Positions 7,573 through 16,100 of a DNA stretch of 33,467 nucleotides are shown one piece after another; the first letter of the stretch is position 1, and each line of letters starts with the position of its first letter. The notes under the pieces were generated by a model that had not been told where the DNA came from, searched no databases, and saw only the letters and a list, made by a program, of their open reading frames with translations. Location: contig JAJFII010000113.1 of assembly GCA_021775095.1 (NCBI GenBank), forward strand, positions 1 through 33,467, read 5' to 3'. The stretch is from Rhodospirillales bacterium. Lineage in GTDB: Bacteria > Pseudomonadota > Alphaproteobacteria > Rhodospirillales > Casp-alpha2. A program made the translations under genes and the position numbers.

Positions 7573-9348
7573 TTATATATCGAGGACCAGACGGTTGGAT
7601 TTTGCCCGTGAGACACAGGTCATGAGGCGTTTCCCTGACTGTTTTTCGCCGTCGCTCAGGAACACATCATGATGCTCCGGCTCACCTTCTAAGATATCAA
7701 CGACACAGGTTCCGCAGGCGCCCTGTTCACAGGAACTGGGCAGCTCAATGCCATTTTCGCGCAGGGTTTCGAGGATCGTTTTGCCCGCCGCAACCTGCAG
7801 GGTCATAGCTGATCGGGCCAGATTGATTTCAAACTGCGAACTGTCATCAATTTCATTGGTGTTTTTGAAATATTCGAAATGCACGGCGGGTTCTGGCCAA
7901 CCCAGATCATCGGCGATCTTTCGTGTCGCTTCGAGCATGGGACCGGGACCACACACATAGAGGTGCATGGCCGGTTTATAGGATTCGAGAATTCCCCTCA
8001 ACTGGCCGGCGGTTTCTTCTGGTGACAGGTTCAGGTGATGCTGTACGGTGGCCGCCATGGTACCCAGGATTTCCGGGAAGGCGATGTGATCCCTGGACTG
8101 GGTAAAATAATGCAAAGTCTGGGGCAGCCCCGAATGATGAAGGGTGCGGGACATGGCAAGCAGGGGCGTGATGCCGATGCCGCCGGCGACAAATACTGTC
8201 TGAATGGCATCGCGGCGCAGCGGAAAATTATTTCTCGGTTCCGAGATCGCCAGGACATCCCCTTCGCGAACCTGGCCATGCATGCAAAGGGAACCGCCAC
8301 CGGAGGCGGCTTCGCGCTTGACCGCAATGGTATATTTATCGGTTTCACCGGGGCCATTGGTCAGGGAATATTGCCGGATCAGGCCGTTCGGCATGTGCAC
8401 GTCAATATGTGCGCCCGGTTGATAGGTTGGCAACTGGCCTGTGATCGACACCAGATCAAACGCCGCAATATCCAATGCGGTCATCCATTTTTTGCTTACC
8501 TGGACACGGAGCGGCGCACTGCGGCCCCTTGGCGACGGACTGTCAAAATCGATATCTGGGAGCGTTGGAGCCGACGGCGGGGCAATGACAGGCGCAAAGG
8601 GAGCCGGCTGGGGAAGGGTTGAGAATTCCTGTTCGACCTGCTCGCGCAGGGCGGTCAACAGCTGGTTGTGGTGATACAACACCGGGCGTTTTAAATCATC
8701 TGCCGGCGTTTCGGCGAGGACCCCACGAATAACCGAACGCCCGGCGTCAACGGGCTGGACGAAAAAAACCGCCGTCGTCGAATGCGCGCCGTCCGTCGCC
8801 GCGAGATGGCAGCTATCGTCCGATGACGAAAGCAATTGGCTTGTTGCCGTTTGACCCTTGATCTGGCCACTGGGCTGGAACTGGTAGGTAACAAGTTTTT
8901 GCATCACCAGCTTGGCGGGCGCATTGACGGCGATGCCCCGCAACGGAAAAACCGCACTGCCCGACAAGACCTCGATATATGCCAATTCGCCGACCGGTGC
9001 CTCGGCCGACCAAATCAGTCCATAGCGCTCTATGGCAGGATAGGTTTGGTTGCAAATGGTGCGGGCCGGGGCGTCGGCTGGGTGGGCCGGAATATAGGTG
9101 CAGCCGGCAGTGCGATTGGCATACCGCCAGCCGTGATATTGGCATTTCAGTTCGGTTCCGTCATTGATCCCGATGGAAAGGCGAACACCGCGATGCAGGC
9201 ATCTGTTTTCCCAGACATTGACGTAGCCGTCATCGGCCCGCCACACCGCGAACTCGCGACCCAATAACTGGCCGTGGTAGGTATGGCGGAAGGGTAAATC
9301 CGTGCTCGATGCAATGGGATGCCAAATCCGCTGAGCCGCTTCATTCAT
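7573..9348 (-). CDS. Rieske-FMN-NADH-ferredoxin reductase fusion (NdmD-like)
   Basis: This 591-residue cytoplasmic electron-transfer protein has these domains in order: an N-terminal Rieske [2Fe-2S] domain with Cys50, His52, Cys69 and His72 (CLHRG...CQYHGW); a linker; a flavin domain with RQYSLTNGP; an NAD(P)H domain with FVAGGIGITPL; and a C-terminal plant-type [2Fe-2S] domain with Cys540, Cys545, Cys548 and Cys578. The extra Rieske domain on a phthalate dioxygenase reductase-type protein is the hallmark of NdmD, the reductase of methylxanthine N-demethylases (about 590 residues). The ATG at 9348 is preferred to the one at 9363 because AGGAG lies 6 bases before it. It can supply the Rieske centre that both adjacent oxygenases lack. 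Confidence 0.9.
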   Translation of the reverse strand: MNEAAQRIWHPIASSTDLPFRHTYHGQLLGREFAVWRADDGYVNVWENRCLHRGVRLSIGINDGTELKCQYHGWRYANRTAGCTYIPAHPADAPARTICNQTYPAIERYGLIWSAEAPVGELAYIEVLSGSAVFPLRGIAVNAPAKLVMQKLVTYQFQPSGQIKGQTATSQLLSSSDDSCHLAATDGAHSTTAVFFVQPVDAGRSVIRGVLAETPADDLKRPVLYHHNQLLTALREQVEQEFSTLPQPAPFAPVIAPPSAPTLPDIDFDSPSPRGRSAPLRVQVSKKWMTALDIAAFDLVSITGQLPTYQPGAHIDVHMPNGLIRQYSLTNGPGETDKYTIAVKREAASGGGSLCMHGQVREGDVLAISEPRNNFPLRRDAIQTVFVAGGIGITPLLAMSRTLHHSGLPQTLHYFTQSRDHIAFPEILGTMAATVQHHLNLSPEETAGQLRGILESYKPAMHLYVCGPGPMLEATRKIADDLGWPEPAVHFEYFKNTNEIDDSSQFEINLARSAMTLQVAAGKTILETLRENGIELPSSCEQGACGTCVVDILEGEPEHHDVFLSDGEKQSGKRLMTCVSRAKSNRLVLDI

Positions 9349-9379
9349 TTTCGTCTCCTGCATGTTTTTTGGTTGGGGG

Positions 9380-10285
9380 TTATGCGGCAGCGGGAATGAC
9401 GCCGTAGGTTATGCCCTTTTGGCGTAACCAACGGCGATAGGTAATGGCCGATTTGTCGGCCCGGATCGGGGTTTCGACCCGCGGGTCAAGGGGCAATCGT
9501 TTGGGAAACTGATTCTCGAGAATGGGTTTGTCCTGGCCGAATATGGTCTGCTGAAAGGCCCGAATTGATATATCCGGATTATCGACGTCCAATACACTGA
9601 GCAACATATGGGCGCGAATGTGTTCCTGGTCGAGGGGTTGGATAAAAATACAAATGACGTCTTGACGTGCCGCGTCGAGGGGGCTGGATTTATAAAGAAT
9701 GGAACAATAGGGGTGCGGCACCCGGTAGACATATTCCACATCCGCACCGCCGGCTGAGGCCTGAGAGGCCATCGGTTGATAGAACAGGCAACGGGTCGCC
9801 AGAATTTCACAGGCGTCGGCCGACACGGTAACATCGTAATCTTTGACTTCCGTATGCGGTTCAACGCCCAGTATATCCGTATGGACATAGGGGAAATGGC
9901 CCATATCAAGAAAGTTCTCTATGGCCCGCGGTGCCGACACATGAACGCCCATGGACGCCGCATTGAGATTACGACGATCCGGCTCCACATATTCCGGAAT
10001 ATCAAAGATCTCCTCCGACGGTGTTCCCAAACAGGTCCAGACATATCCATAGCGAACCTGCACCGGCAGGCACCGGTTGAGGGCTTCAAAATTTACCGGT
10101 GTGTGGGTTTTATGGCGTTCAGATGCCGGCCAGACAAAAGCCACATCATTGGCGTCTTTGCCGTAGCACAACGGCTGACCGAGGAGTTGGGTTTTGTTGA
10201 CCTGACCTGCGTCAATTTCCTTGAGCGCGCCCAGGGCATGCCATAGGTTTTCAATAATCGGATCTTTTTCATTTTGGTTTTGCAT
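9380..10285 (-). CDS. Rieske-less nonheme-iron oxygenase subunit, NdmC-like (paralogue 1)
   Basis: This is a 301-residue oxygenase catalytic subunit. The mononuclear iron site is intact: ENFLDMGHFPYVHTD gives Asp127, His130 and His135, and FGQDKPILENQ gives the likely third ligand, Asp252. No C-x-H...C-x-x-H Rieske motif exists anywhere in it, and the protein starts at the equivalent of the end of a Rieske domain. This is the known NdmC architecture, where the Rieske cluster is donated by NdmD. The C-terminal motif PKRLPL...RADKSAITYRRWLRQKGITYG closely resembles NdmC as I remember it. The ATG at 10285 was chosen; the reading frame is open further upstream inside the preceding gene but gives Pro/Arg-rich nonsense. 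It lies 22 bases after paralogue 2. Confidence 0.87.
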   Translation of the reverse strand: MQNQNEKDPIIENLWHALGALKEIDAGQVNKTQLLGQPLCYGKDANDVAFVWPASERHKTHTPVNFEALNRCLPVQVRYGYVWTCLGTPSEEIFDIPEYVEPDRRNLNAASMGVHVSAPRAIENFLDMGHFPYVHTDILGVEPHTEVKDYDVTVSADACEILATRCLFYQPMASQASAGGADVEYVYRVPHPYCSILYKSSPLDAARQDVICIFIQPLDQEHIRAHMLLSVLDVDNPDISIRAFQQTIFGQDKPILENQFPKRLPLDPRVETPIRADKSAITYRRWLRQKGITYGVIPAAA

Positions 10286-10307
10286 GGCAGTTCTCTTGGT
10301 TGTGTTC

Positions 10308-11183
10308 TCAGATGGCGGACGGGATCGCCCCGTAGGAAATGTTCTGGTCGCGCAACCAGCGCCGATAACAGATCGAACTGGCGTCGGCACGGATCGGGGT
10401 TTCGGCGCGGGGATCAAGCGGCAGGCGTTTGGGCAGCTGATTTTCCAGGATCGGTTTGTCCTGGGCAAAAATCAATTGCATGAACCAGCGAACGGTCGGT
10501 GCGTCTATCCCGTCCTTCAGATAACAAAGAAACGGGTGGGCGACACAGTTTTCTTCATCAACCGGTTGCACAAACAAATATATGCTGTCCATACGGCTGG
10601 TTTGTACGGGGTTGCTTTTGTACAGGCACACGGTATAGGGGCGCAGGATCCGATAGACATATTCAACCATAAATCCGCCCTTGGCCGTAGGCGACGCAAC
10701 CGGTTGAAAAAAAGTGCATTCTGTCGCCAGGACTTCGTTTTCGGCGGTGATTTCGACCTTGTAGGGCGGGACTTCCGTATGCGGTTCGACGCCAAGCCAA
10801 TCGGTGTGGATAAAGGGGAAATGGCCCATATCGAGGAAGTTTTCGACCGTTCTCAATCCGGAAACATTAAGCGCAATGGAACCGCCTGTGACACAATGAC
10901 GGTCTGTCTCCCGGGCCTCAGGGATTTCTGGCGGGGGACGCTGCGGGGTGCCAAGGCATAGCCAAAGGAAGCCGTATTTTTCAACCGAATCTATGGCAAT
11001 GCCCAGGTCCATTCTTTGGGCGGTGGGCTGTCGGTTTGTATGGACTTCGAGCCGAACCGGTACCCCCAGCAGGCGGGTCTGATGAATTCTTTTCGTGGCC
11101 AAGGTGGCCATATCGGCAACACTGTGCCAGTCGTTGACCAACTGCGGGTCGGCACACCGCGAAATTTTGGGGTGCAAAGTCAA
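10308..11183 (-). CDS. Rieske-less nonheme-iron oxygenase subunit, NdmC-like (paralogue 2)
   Basis: This 291-residue paralogue of the next gene is the first gene of the minus-strand operon. Iron ligands are seen in ENFLDMGHFPFIHTD (Asp118, His121, His126) and FAQDKPILENQ (Asp242). It too lacks any Rieske CxH/CxxH pair. The N-terminus has NDWHSVADM, which aligns with the NDWHPVA start region of NdmC. The TTG start at 11183 is preferred because AGGAG sits 5 bases upstream; a longer frame to 11252 has no such site. The two paralogues share long blocks (DKPILENQ, PKRLPLDPR, ETPIRAD) but diverge in the substrate-pocket half, so they may act on different N-methyl groups or form a hetero-oligomer. 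Confidence 0.86.
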   Translation of the reverse strand: MTLHPKISRCADPQLVNDWHSVADMATLATKRIHQTRLLGVPVRLEVHTNRQPTAQRMDLGIAIDSVEKYGFLWLCLGTPQRPPPEIPEARETDRHCVTGGSIALNVSGLRTVENFLDMGHFPFIHTDWLGVEPHTEVPPYKVEITAENEVLATECTFFQPVASPTAKGGFMVEYVYRILRPYTVCLYKSNPVQTSRMDSIYLFVQPVDEENCVAHPFLCYLKDGIDAPTVRWFMQLIFAQDKPILENQLPKRLPLDPRAETPIRADASSICYRRWLRDQNISYGAIPSAI

Positions 11184-11240
11184 TTTAACTCCTAACACGG
11201 TCACCGCATGAGAGGTTATAAACGGGCGGATCCTTGCAAA

Positions 11241-11300
11241 ATTGGATACCAATCTTAATTAAATTGAATATCACATATAAAATTTTTGTATACCTTTCAA
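11241..11300 (-). promoter_or_regulatory. demethylase operon promoter with candidate GntR operators
   Basis: On the minus strand, TTGAAA (11300-11295) and TATGTG (11277-11272) are separated by 17 bases. The palindromic core GTATAC (11288-11293, within AGGTATACA) lies in that spacer, an ideal place for a repressor. About 20 bases past the -10 is ATTGG-ATA-CCAAT (11241-11253), a second perfect inverted repeat. The divergent GntR/FCD gene makes it the likely regulator. The promoter elements are read by eye only. Confidence 0.5.
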
Positions 11301-11450
11301 TTTTTCTTGTTTATCGTTTTTATCGATTTGACTTATATCATATGTGGCCATGAAAAAAACAAATGCAGTAAATTTAAGATGTTGTGCCGCCCTCCGACGG
11401 AACGCCGTTAACGGGCGGCGCAGGTCGTCTGATTTAGGGGTTCTCGGGTC

Positions 11451-12206
11451 ATGAAAAATCGGTCCCAACAAATTGCGGAAACCCTGACCCGTGCCATTTT
11501 GTCCCATCGCCTGGTGCCCGGTGCCAAATTGGGTGAACGGGAACTGGCGGAGATTTTTAAGGTCAGCCGGATCGTCGTCCGCCAAGCGCTGATTCGCATC
11601 GCCGACGACGGCCTGGTTTCCATTGAACCCAATCGGGGGGCTTTTGTCGCCCGGCCCAGTCTGCAGGAAGCCCTGGAGATCTATGATACCTTAACCTTGT
11701 TGGAGCAGGGCGTGGCCCAACAACTGGCGGATCGTTTAGGTGCCAGTGGCTGGGCCGAACTTCGCCAACATGTGGAACGCCAGCGGCAAGCCGTTGACGA
11801 TGAAAACCATGGCTTGGCCGATATGTTGGGGCAGGAATTCCACACGCTTTTTATTCGCTTGAGCCGCAACCGGGTTGTCCAGGAAATTCATGCGCAGCTC
11901 GTCCGCCGGGCCACTTTAATCCGCTCTTTGTTCAGCAGCCAGTTTGATTATTGCCATCTCCTGGATGAACATAGCAAAGTCATCGATCTCTTGGAAAAGG
12001 GACGGGTTCGTCAGGCGCAAAAACTTATCGATACCCACCATCACAACGTGGTTCGCGGTTATATTATGGAAGGTTCCATTTACGAAGAATACCCAACCCA
12101 CGTCGCTTTGGCCCCCTACCTCGATGGCCGTGGGGATAATATTAGCGAATTTTCAGCAACCGATCAGGGAACGTTGGCGGGGGTGCAATCTCTGGCAAAA
12201 CATTAA
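11451..12206 (+). CDS. GntR-family regulator, FadR/FCD subfamily
   Basis: This 251-residue DNA-binding protein has an N-terminal winged helix (residues about 5-75, with GERELAEIFKVSRIVVRQALIRIADDGLVSIEPNRG split across the helix-turn-helix and wing) and a C-terminal all-helical FCD ligand domain (LEQGVAQQLADR, FHTLFIRLSRNRVV, DEHSKVIDLLEKG, HHHNVVRG). Asp/His residues of the FCD metal site appear present (FHTLFI, DEHSKV, DTHHHN). It is divergent from the demethylase operon and directly upstream of the purine-type ABC importer, so it most likely controls both in response to the imported compound or a metabolite. The 267-base divergent region holds the candidate operators. Confidence 0.92.
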   Translation: MKNRSQQIAETLTRAILSHRLVPGAKLGERELAEIFKVSRIVVRQALIRIADDGLVSIEPNRGAFVARPSLQEALEIYDTLTLLEQGVAQQLADRLGASGWAELRQHVERQRQAVDDENHGLADMLGQEFHTLFIRLSRNRVVQEIHAQLVRRATLIRSLFSSQFDYCHLLDEHSKVIDLLEKGRVRQAQKLIDTHHHNVVRGYIMEGSIYEEYPTHVALAPYLDGRGDNISEFSATDQGTLAGVQSLAKH

Positions 12207-12293
12207 TTCCCGCGAGCCTTTATGGCTCCGTGCAAAACTTATTAGGTGTCCCAGAAACTCAATTCGATAACAAAAAAGCAGGAGAAGGTAAAA

Positions 12294-13388
12294 ATGATAA
12301 AATCCACAAGGCGAGATTTTCTTAAATATTCGGCGGCTGCCGGTGCGGCCCTTGGAACTGCTGGGTTAAGCAACCTGGCATTGGCCGATGAAGTATTGAA
12401 GGTTGGTGCGGTTTACGTCTCACCGATATCTGAAATCGGCTGGACCAAACAACACAGTTTGGGCGTCGACGCCATTAAGGCGGCGATGGGTAACAAAGTC
12501 GAAGTGACCACCATCGACAGTATATTTAAACCACAGGACGCCGAGCGGGTATTTCGGGAAATGGCATCAAATGGCAATAAACTGATCTTTGGCACCAGCT
12601 TTTCCCACGGCACGCCCATGCAAAAAGTTGCGCCGCGGTTTCCCAAGGTGGCTTTTGAACATTGTTCGGGCATTCGCCACATGAAAAATTTGGGGACCTT
12701 CGAAGCGAAATATTTTGAGGGCACCTATGTGGCGGGTGTGGCGGCGGGGCATATGTCGAAATCGGCAAAAATCGGGTTTATTGGGGGTTTTCCGATCCCC
12801 GATATTGTCGGCCCGGCTAACGCCCTGTTGTTGGGGGCGCAAAGCGTCAATCCGGACATGACCTGCAGCGTCATATTCCTCAATTCCTGGTTTGACCCGG
12901 GCAAGGAAAAAGAGGCAGCAAACACCCTTATTTCCCAGGGCTGCGATATCATCTGTTCGATGACGGATACGGCAACCGGTGTTCAGGTTGCCGGCGAAAA
13001 AGGCGCCTGGTCCATTGGTTATGCCAGTGACATGGCCAAATTTGGCAACGGCAAACATCTGACGGCGTTCACGCTGGACTGGTCCAGCGTATATGTAAGT
13101 GCCGCGAAGGCCGTTGCCGCCGGGACCTGGAAAACCAGTGAGCGCTGGCAGGGGTTGGCCGATGGAGTCGTCACAATGTCACCCCTGAATTCCGCCTTGC
13201 CGGCCGACGCCGTGGCGCAGGTAACAAAGGCACAAAAGGATATTGTGGCCGGCACCCTGCATCCCTTCGCCGGGGAAATTAAGGATCAGGCGGGTAAAGT
13301 CCGGGCGGCAGCCGGAGCGACCCTTTCGACCGGAGACATCAGGGGCATTAACTGGTTCGTCAATGGCGTCGTTGGCAAACTCGGCTAA
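12294..13388 (+). CDS. BMP-family (purine nucleoside) ABC transporter substrate-binding protein, Tat-exported
   Basis: This 364-residue periplasmic binding protein of the basic membrane protein / PnrA family has members that bind purine nucleosides and related bases. The N-terminus TRRDFLKYSAAAG is a twin-arginine signal, so it is probably folded before export. The mature start is VLKVGAVYVSPISEIGWTK, followed by the typical GTSFSHG, FEHCSG and FIGGFPIPD segments. The ATG at 12294 is preferred over one 48 bases upstream because AGGAGAAGG precedes it at the right distance and the Tat motif follows. It is first of four transporter genes, and a stem-loop separates it from the ATPase gene. Confidence 0.93.
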   Translation: MIKSTRRDFLKYSAAAGAALGTAGLSNLALADEVLKVGAVYVSPISEIGWTKQHSLGVDAIKAAMGNKVEVTTIDSIFKPQDAERVFREMASNGNKLIFGTSFSHGTPMQKVAPRFPKVAFEHCSGIRHMKNLGTFEAKYFEGTYVAGVAAGHMSKSAKIGFIGGFPIPDIVGPANALLLGAQSVNPDMTCSVIFLNSWFDPGKEKEAANTLISQGCDIICSMTDTATGVQVAGEKGAWSIGYASDMAKFGNGKHLTAFTLDWSSVYVSAAKAVAAGTWKTSERWQGLADGVVTMSPLNSALPADAVAQVTKAQKDIVAGTLHPFAGEIKDQAGKVRAAAGATLSTGDIRGINWFVNGVVGKLG

Positions 13389-13419
13389 CAGGCGCTAAAA
13401 GTCCGAATATCGGGATCGT

Positions 13420-13450
13420 GGCATCGCCGGCGGGTAGGCGATGCCATTTT
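13420..13450 (+). terminator. stem-loop attenuator between binding protein and ATPase genes
   Basis: GGCATCGCC (13420-13428) and GGCGATGCC (13437-13445) form a perfect 9-bp stem with an 8-base loop, followed by ATTTTC. The short T-run suggests partial rho-independent termination, or mRNA stabilisation, that keeps the binding protein in excess over the membrane parts. Confidence 0.65.
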
Positions 13451-13491
13451 CTGCGCTGCCTGAAACCAAATATGGCAAGCTGGAGTGTTTA

Positions 13492-15027
13492 ATGAACCCT
13501 CGCCTGGAGTTACGTGATATCAGCAAACGCTACCCCGGCGTGGTTGCCAACGATCAGGTGTCCCTTTCAGTCATGCCCGGCGAAATCCACGCCGTATTGG
13601 GTGAAAATGGGGCCGGAAAAAGTACCCTCATGAAGATTATCTATGGGGCCATTGGCGCTGATGAGGGGGAAATGGTTTTTGACGGAACGCCCATTGCCGC
13701 CCATGGCCCGGCCGTATCCAGGGCCCTGGGTATCGAGATGGTTTATCAGCATTTTGCCCTTTTTGAATCGGTTAGTGTGGTCGAAAACATCGCTCTTTGT
13801 GTGTCCGGCCCGTTTGATTTGGCTGGCTTGTCCGTGCAGGTCCGCGACGTATCGGAAAAATATGGCCTGCCCATAGACCCCCATCGACTGGTCCATGATC
13901 TGTCGGTTGGCGAGCGGCAGCGGGTTGAAATTGTACGCTGTCTGCTGCAGGACCCAAAGCTGTTGATCCTCGATGAGCCGACGTCTGTTTTAACGCCACA
14001 AGCCGTCGCAAAACTCTTTGAGACGTTGCGTCAGTTGGCATCGGAAGGCTGTAGCCTGCTTTATATCAGCCACAAACTTGATGAAGTGCAGGCCCTGTGT
14101 GATACGGCAACTGTCCTGCGCAATGGCCGGGTTACCGGCACAGCAGAACCGAAAAAATCGACGCCGACCAAACTTGCCCGAATGATGGTTGGTGCCGATT
14201 TGCCGGAGACCCACCACGGTAAAGCGATAACCAGCGGAAAACCAAAGTTGAGTGTTAAGGGATTGATGACGTCGGCAGACGATCAGTTTGGCATCGGTTT
14301 AAAGAACATCTCCTTCGATGTATTTGGTGGTGAAATTGTTGGTATTGCCGGTGTTTCAGGAAATGGCCAGGCGGAACTTGTCTCCTGCCTGAGCGGCGAA
14401 ACACCGACAAAAACCGCCCATGTGATTACCCTTGACGGGGCCGACGTCGGGCAAATGGACGCCGGCCATCGGCGTCGGCTTGGCTTGGCTTTTGTCCCTG
14501 AAGAACGCTTGGGACGGGGTGCCGTGCCGCCCCATCACCTGAGCGACAATGCCATGTTAACCGGGCACCGCCTGGGTATGGTTAAAAACGGCATGATAAA
14601 CCGCGGCGCGGCCAATGCATATGCGTCCGATATCATGCAAAAATACAACGTCAAAGCCAATGGTCATGAGGCCGTAGCCAGCAGCCTTTCCGGCGGCAAT
14701 CTGCAAAAGTTTATCGTTGGTCGGGAAATCGAATTGGCACCACATGTTTTAATCGTATCGCAACCGACCTGGGGCGTCGATGTGGGCGCGGCGGCCTTCG
14801 TTCGCCAGGCACTGATAGACCTCAGCCGCTCCGGTGCAGCCGTTCTTGTGGTTTCTGAAGAACTCGATGAATTGTTTGAGATTTGTGACCGCTTGCTGGT
14901 GATCTGTCAGGGCGAGATTTCGCCGTCCGTCGACCGCGCCGATACGGACGTAGAGGAAATTGGGCTTTTAATGACCGGGCTGAACACGCCGTCGTCAGTT
15001 GCCCCCAGCGGAGGAATTTCGCGTTGA
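13492..15027 (+). CDS. BMP-type ABC transporter ATPase with two nucleotide-binding domains
   Basis: This 511-residue fused double ATPase drives a nucleoside/purine importer at the inner face of the membrane. Domain 1 has Walker A GENGAGKST (about residue 37), signature LSVGERQRVEI (about 137) and Walker B LLILDEPTSVLTP. Domain 2 has a degenerate Walker A (GVSGNGQAEL) and signature LSGGNLQKFIVGRE, as usual for this family and for sugar importers of the RbsA type. The ATG at 13492 is preferred because GGAG lies 7 bases upstream; the frame is open to 13441. Its stop overlaps the TTG start of the next permease gene. Confidence 0.94.
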   Translation: MNPRLELRDISKRYPGVVANDQVSLSVMPGEIHAVLGENGAGKSTLMKIIYGAIGADEGEMVFDGTPIAAHGPAVSRALGIEMVYQHFALFESVSVVENIALCVSGPFDLAGLSVQVRDVSEKYGLPIDPHRLVHDLSVGERQRVEIVRCLLQDPKLLILDEPTSVLTPQAVAKLFETLRQLASEGCSLLYISHKLDEVQALCDTATVLRNGRVTGTAEPKKSTPTKLARMMVGADLPETHHGKAITSGKPKLSVKGLMTSADDQFGIGLKNISFDVFGGEIVGIAGVSGNGQAELVSCLSGETPTKTAHVITLDGADVGQMDAGHRRRLGLAFVPEERLGRGAVPPHHLSDNAMLTGHRLGMVKNGMINRGAANAYASDIMQKYNVKANGHEAVASSLSGGNLQKFIVGREIELAPHVLIVSQPTWGVDVGAAAFVRQALIDLSRSGAAVLVVSEELDELFEICDRLLVICQGEISPSVDRADTDVEEIGLLMTGLNTPSSVAPSGGISR

Positions 15028-16100
15028 GCCTACAGATCGAACGTCGGGCCGAACCCTCATCACTGATGCGGGTTGCCGCGCCTTTGATCGCGACCTTGTT
15101 AACCCTGGTTGTCAGTTCGATCATGTTTGCCCTGATCGGCCATAATCCGTTAGATACCCTGTTCGCGTTTTTTGTCGCACCTTTGCTGTCGATGAATGGC
15201 CTTTCGGAATGGTTATTAAAGGCGTCGCCTCTCATCCTTATTGCCTGTGGGCTGGCCATTGGATTTCGGGCAAACGTCTGGAACATTGGTGCCGAGGGGC
15301 AATTGGTCGTTGGTGCCATCGCCGCAAGCGGTGTCGGTCTGTTTTATCCGGACCCGGAAAGTCCCCTGTTGTTGCCATTGATGTTTTTGGCGGGCATGGC
15401 CGGTGGCATGGCCTGGGCCGCCGTGCCTGCGTTTCTCAGGGCGCGCATGAATACCAACGAAATTTTGGTAACCCTTATGATGACTTACATTGCCACCCTA
15501 TTGTTGTCGCTGCTCGTGCATGGCCCCTGGCGGGACCCGGATGGCTTTAACTATCCGCAAACGGCGTTGTTGCCAAACGCCGCCATGTTCTCCTATTTCG
15601 ACGCGACCTACCGTCTCAACACATCGATTTTCATAACCGTTATCGCCGTTGTCGCCATGTGGTTTTTTACCGAACGCAGTTTTTTCGGTTATAAAATGTC
15701 GGTCGGTGGTGCGGCACCGCTGGCGGCGCGCTATGCCGGGTTCAAGGAATCCGGCTCGGTCTGGTTGGGGTTGCTGATATCCGGAGGTGTGGCTGGCATC
15801 GCCGGCATGGCCGAAGCATCGGGACCGCTTGGACAACTGTCCGCCCAAATCTCGCCAGGATACGGGTTTGCTGCCATCATTGTTGCCTTTATTGGACGTT
15901 TAAACGCCTTTGGCATCGTCCTTGGCGGTTTGCTTCTGTCGCTTTTGTATTTGGGCGGAGAAGCCGTTCAGTTGAGTATGGGTTTGCCATCGGCGGTAAC
16001 TTCGATTTTTCAGGGAATGCTGCTGTTTTTCCTGCTTGCATCTGACTTTTTAATTTTCTATCGAATTGGTCGGCCGGTTGCGGCTCAAGGTGGCACCTGA
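15024..16100 (+). CDS. BMP-type ABC transporter permease 1
   Basis: This is a 358-residue inner-membrane permease with about ten hydrophobic helices. The segment IGFRANVWNIGAEGQLVVGAI is the conserved core of the BmpF/NupP-type first permease, and MNTNEILVTLMMTYIA is the usual coupling region. Translation begins at TTG 15024 in a TTGA overlap with the ATPase stop, with GGAGG about 8 bases upstream. Its stop overlaps the ATG of permease 2. Together with the neighbours it makes a complete importer. Confidence 0.94.
   Translation: MSLQIERRAEPSSLMRVAAPLIATLLTLVVSSIMFALIGHNPLDTLFAFFVAPLLSMNGLSEWLLKASPLILIACGLAIGFRANVWNIGAEGQLVVGAIAASGVGLFYPDPESPLLLPLMFLAGMAGGMAWAAVPAFLRARMNTNEILVTLMMTYIATLLLSLLVHGPWRDPDGFNYPQTALLPNAAMFSYFDATYRLNTSIFITVIAVVAMWFFTERSFFGYKMSVGGAAPLAARYAGFKESGSVWLGLLISGGVAGIAGMAEASGPLGQLSAQISPGYGFAAIIVAFIGRLNAFGIVLGGLLLSLLYLGGEAVQLSMGLPSAVTSIFQGMLLFFLLASDFLIFYRIGRPVAAQGGT

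Noticed and set aside
8035-8622. Plus-strand frame of 195 codons
   Set aside because: It is antisense to the NdmD-like reductase; glycine-rich with no recognisable domain.
10286-10468. N-terminal extension of oxygenase paralogue 1
   Set aside because: It lies inside the preceding gene in another frame, reads as Pro/Arg-rich sequence, and the ATG at 10285 has an AAGAGAA site upstream.
10221-10961. Plus-strand frame of 246 codons
   Set aside because: It is antisense to the two oxygenase genes, which carry clear iron-site motifs on the other strand.
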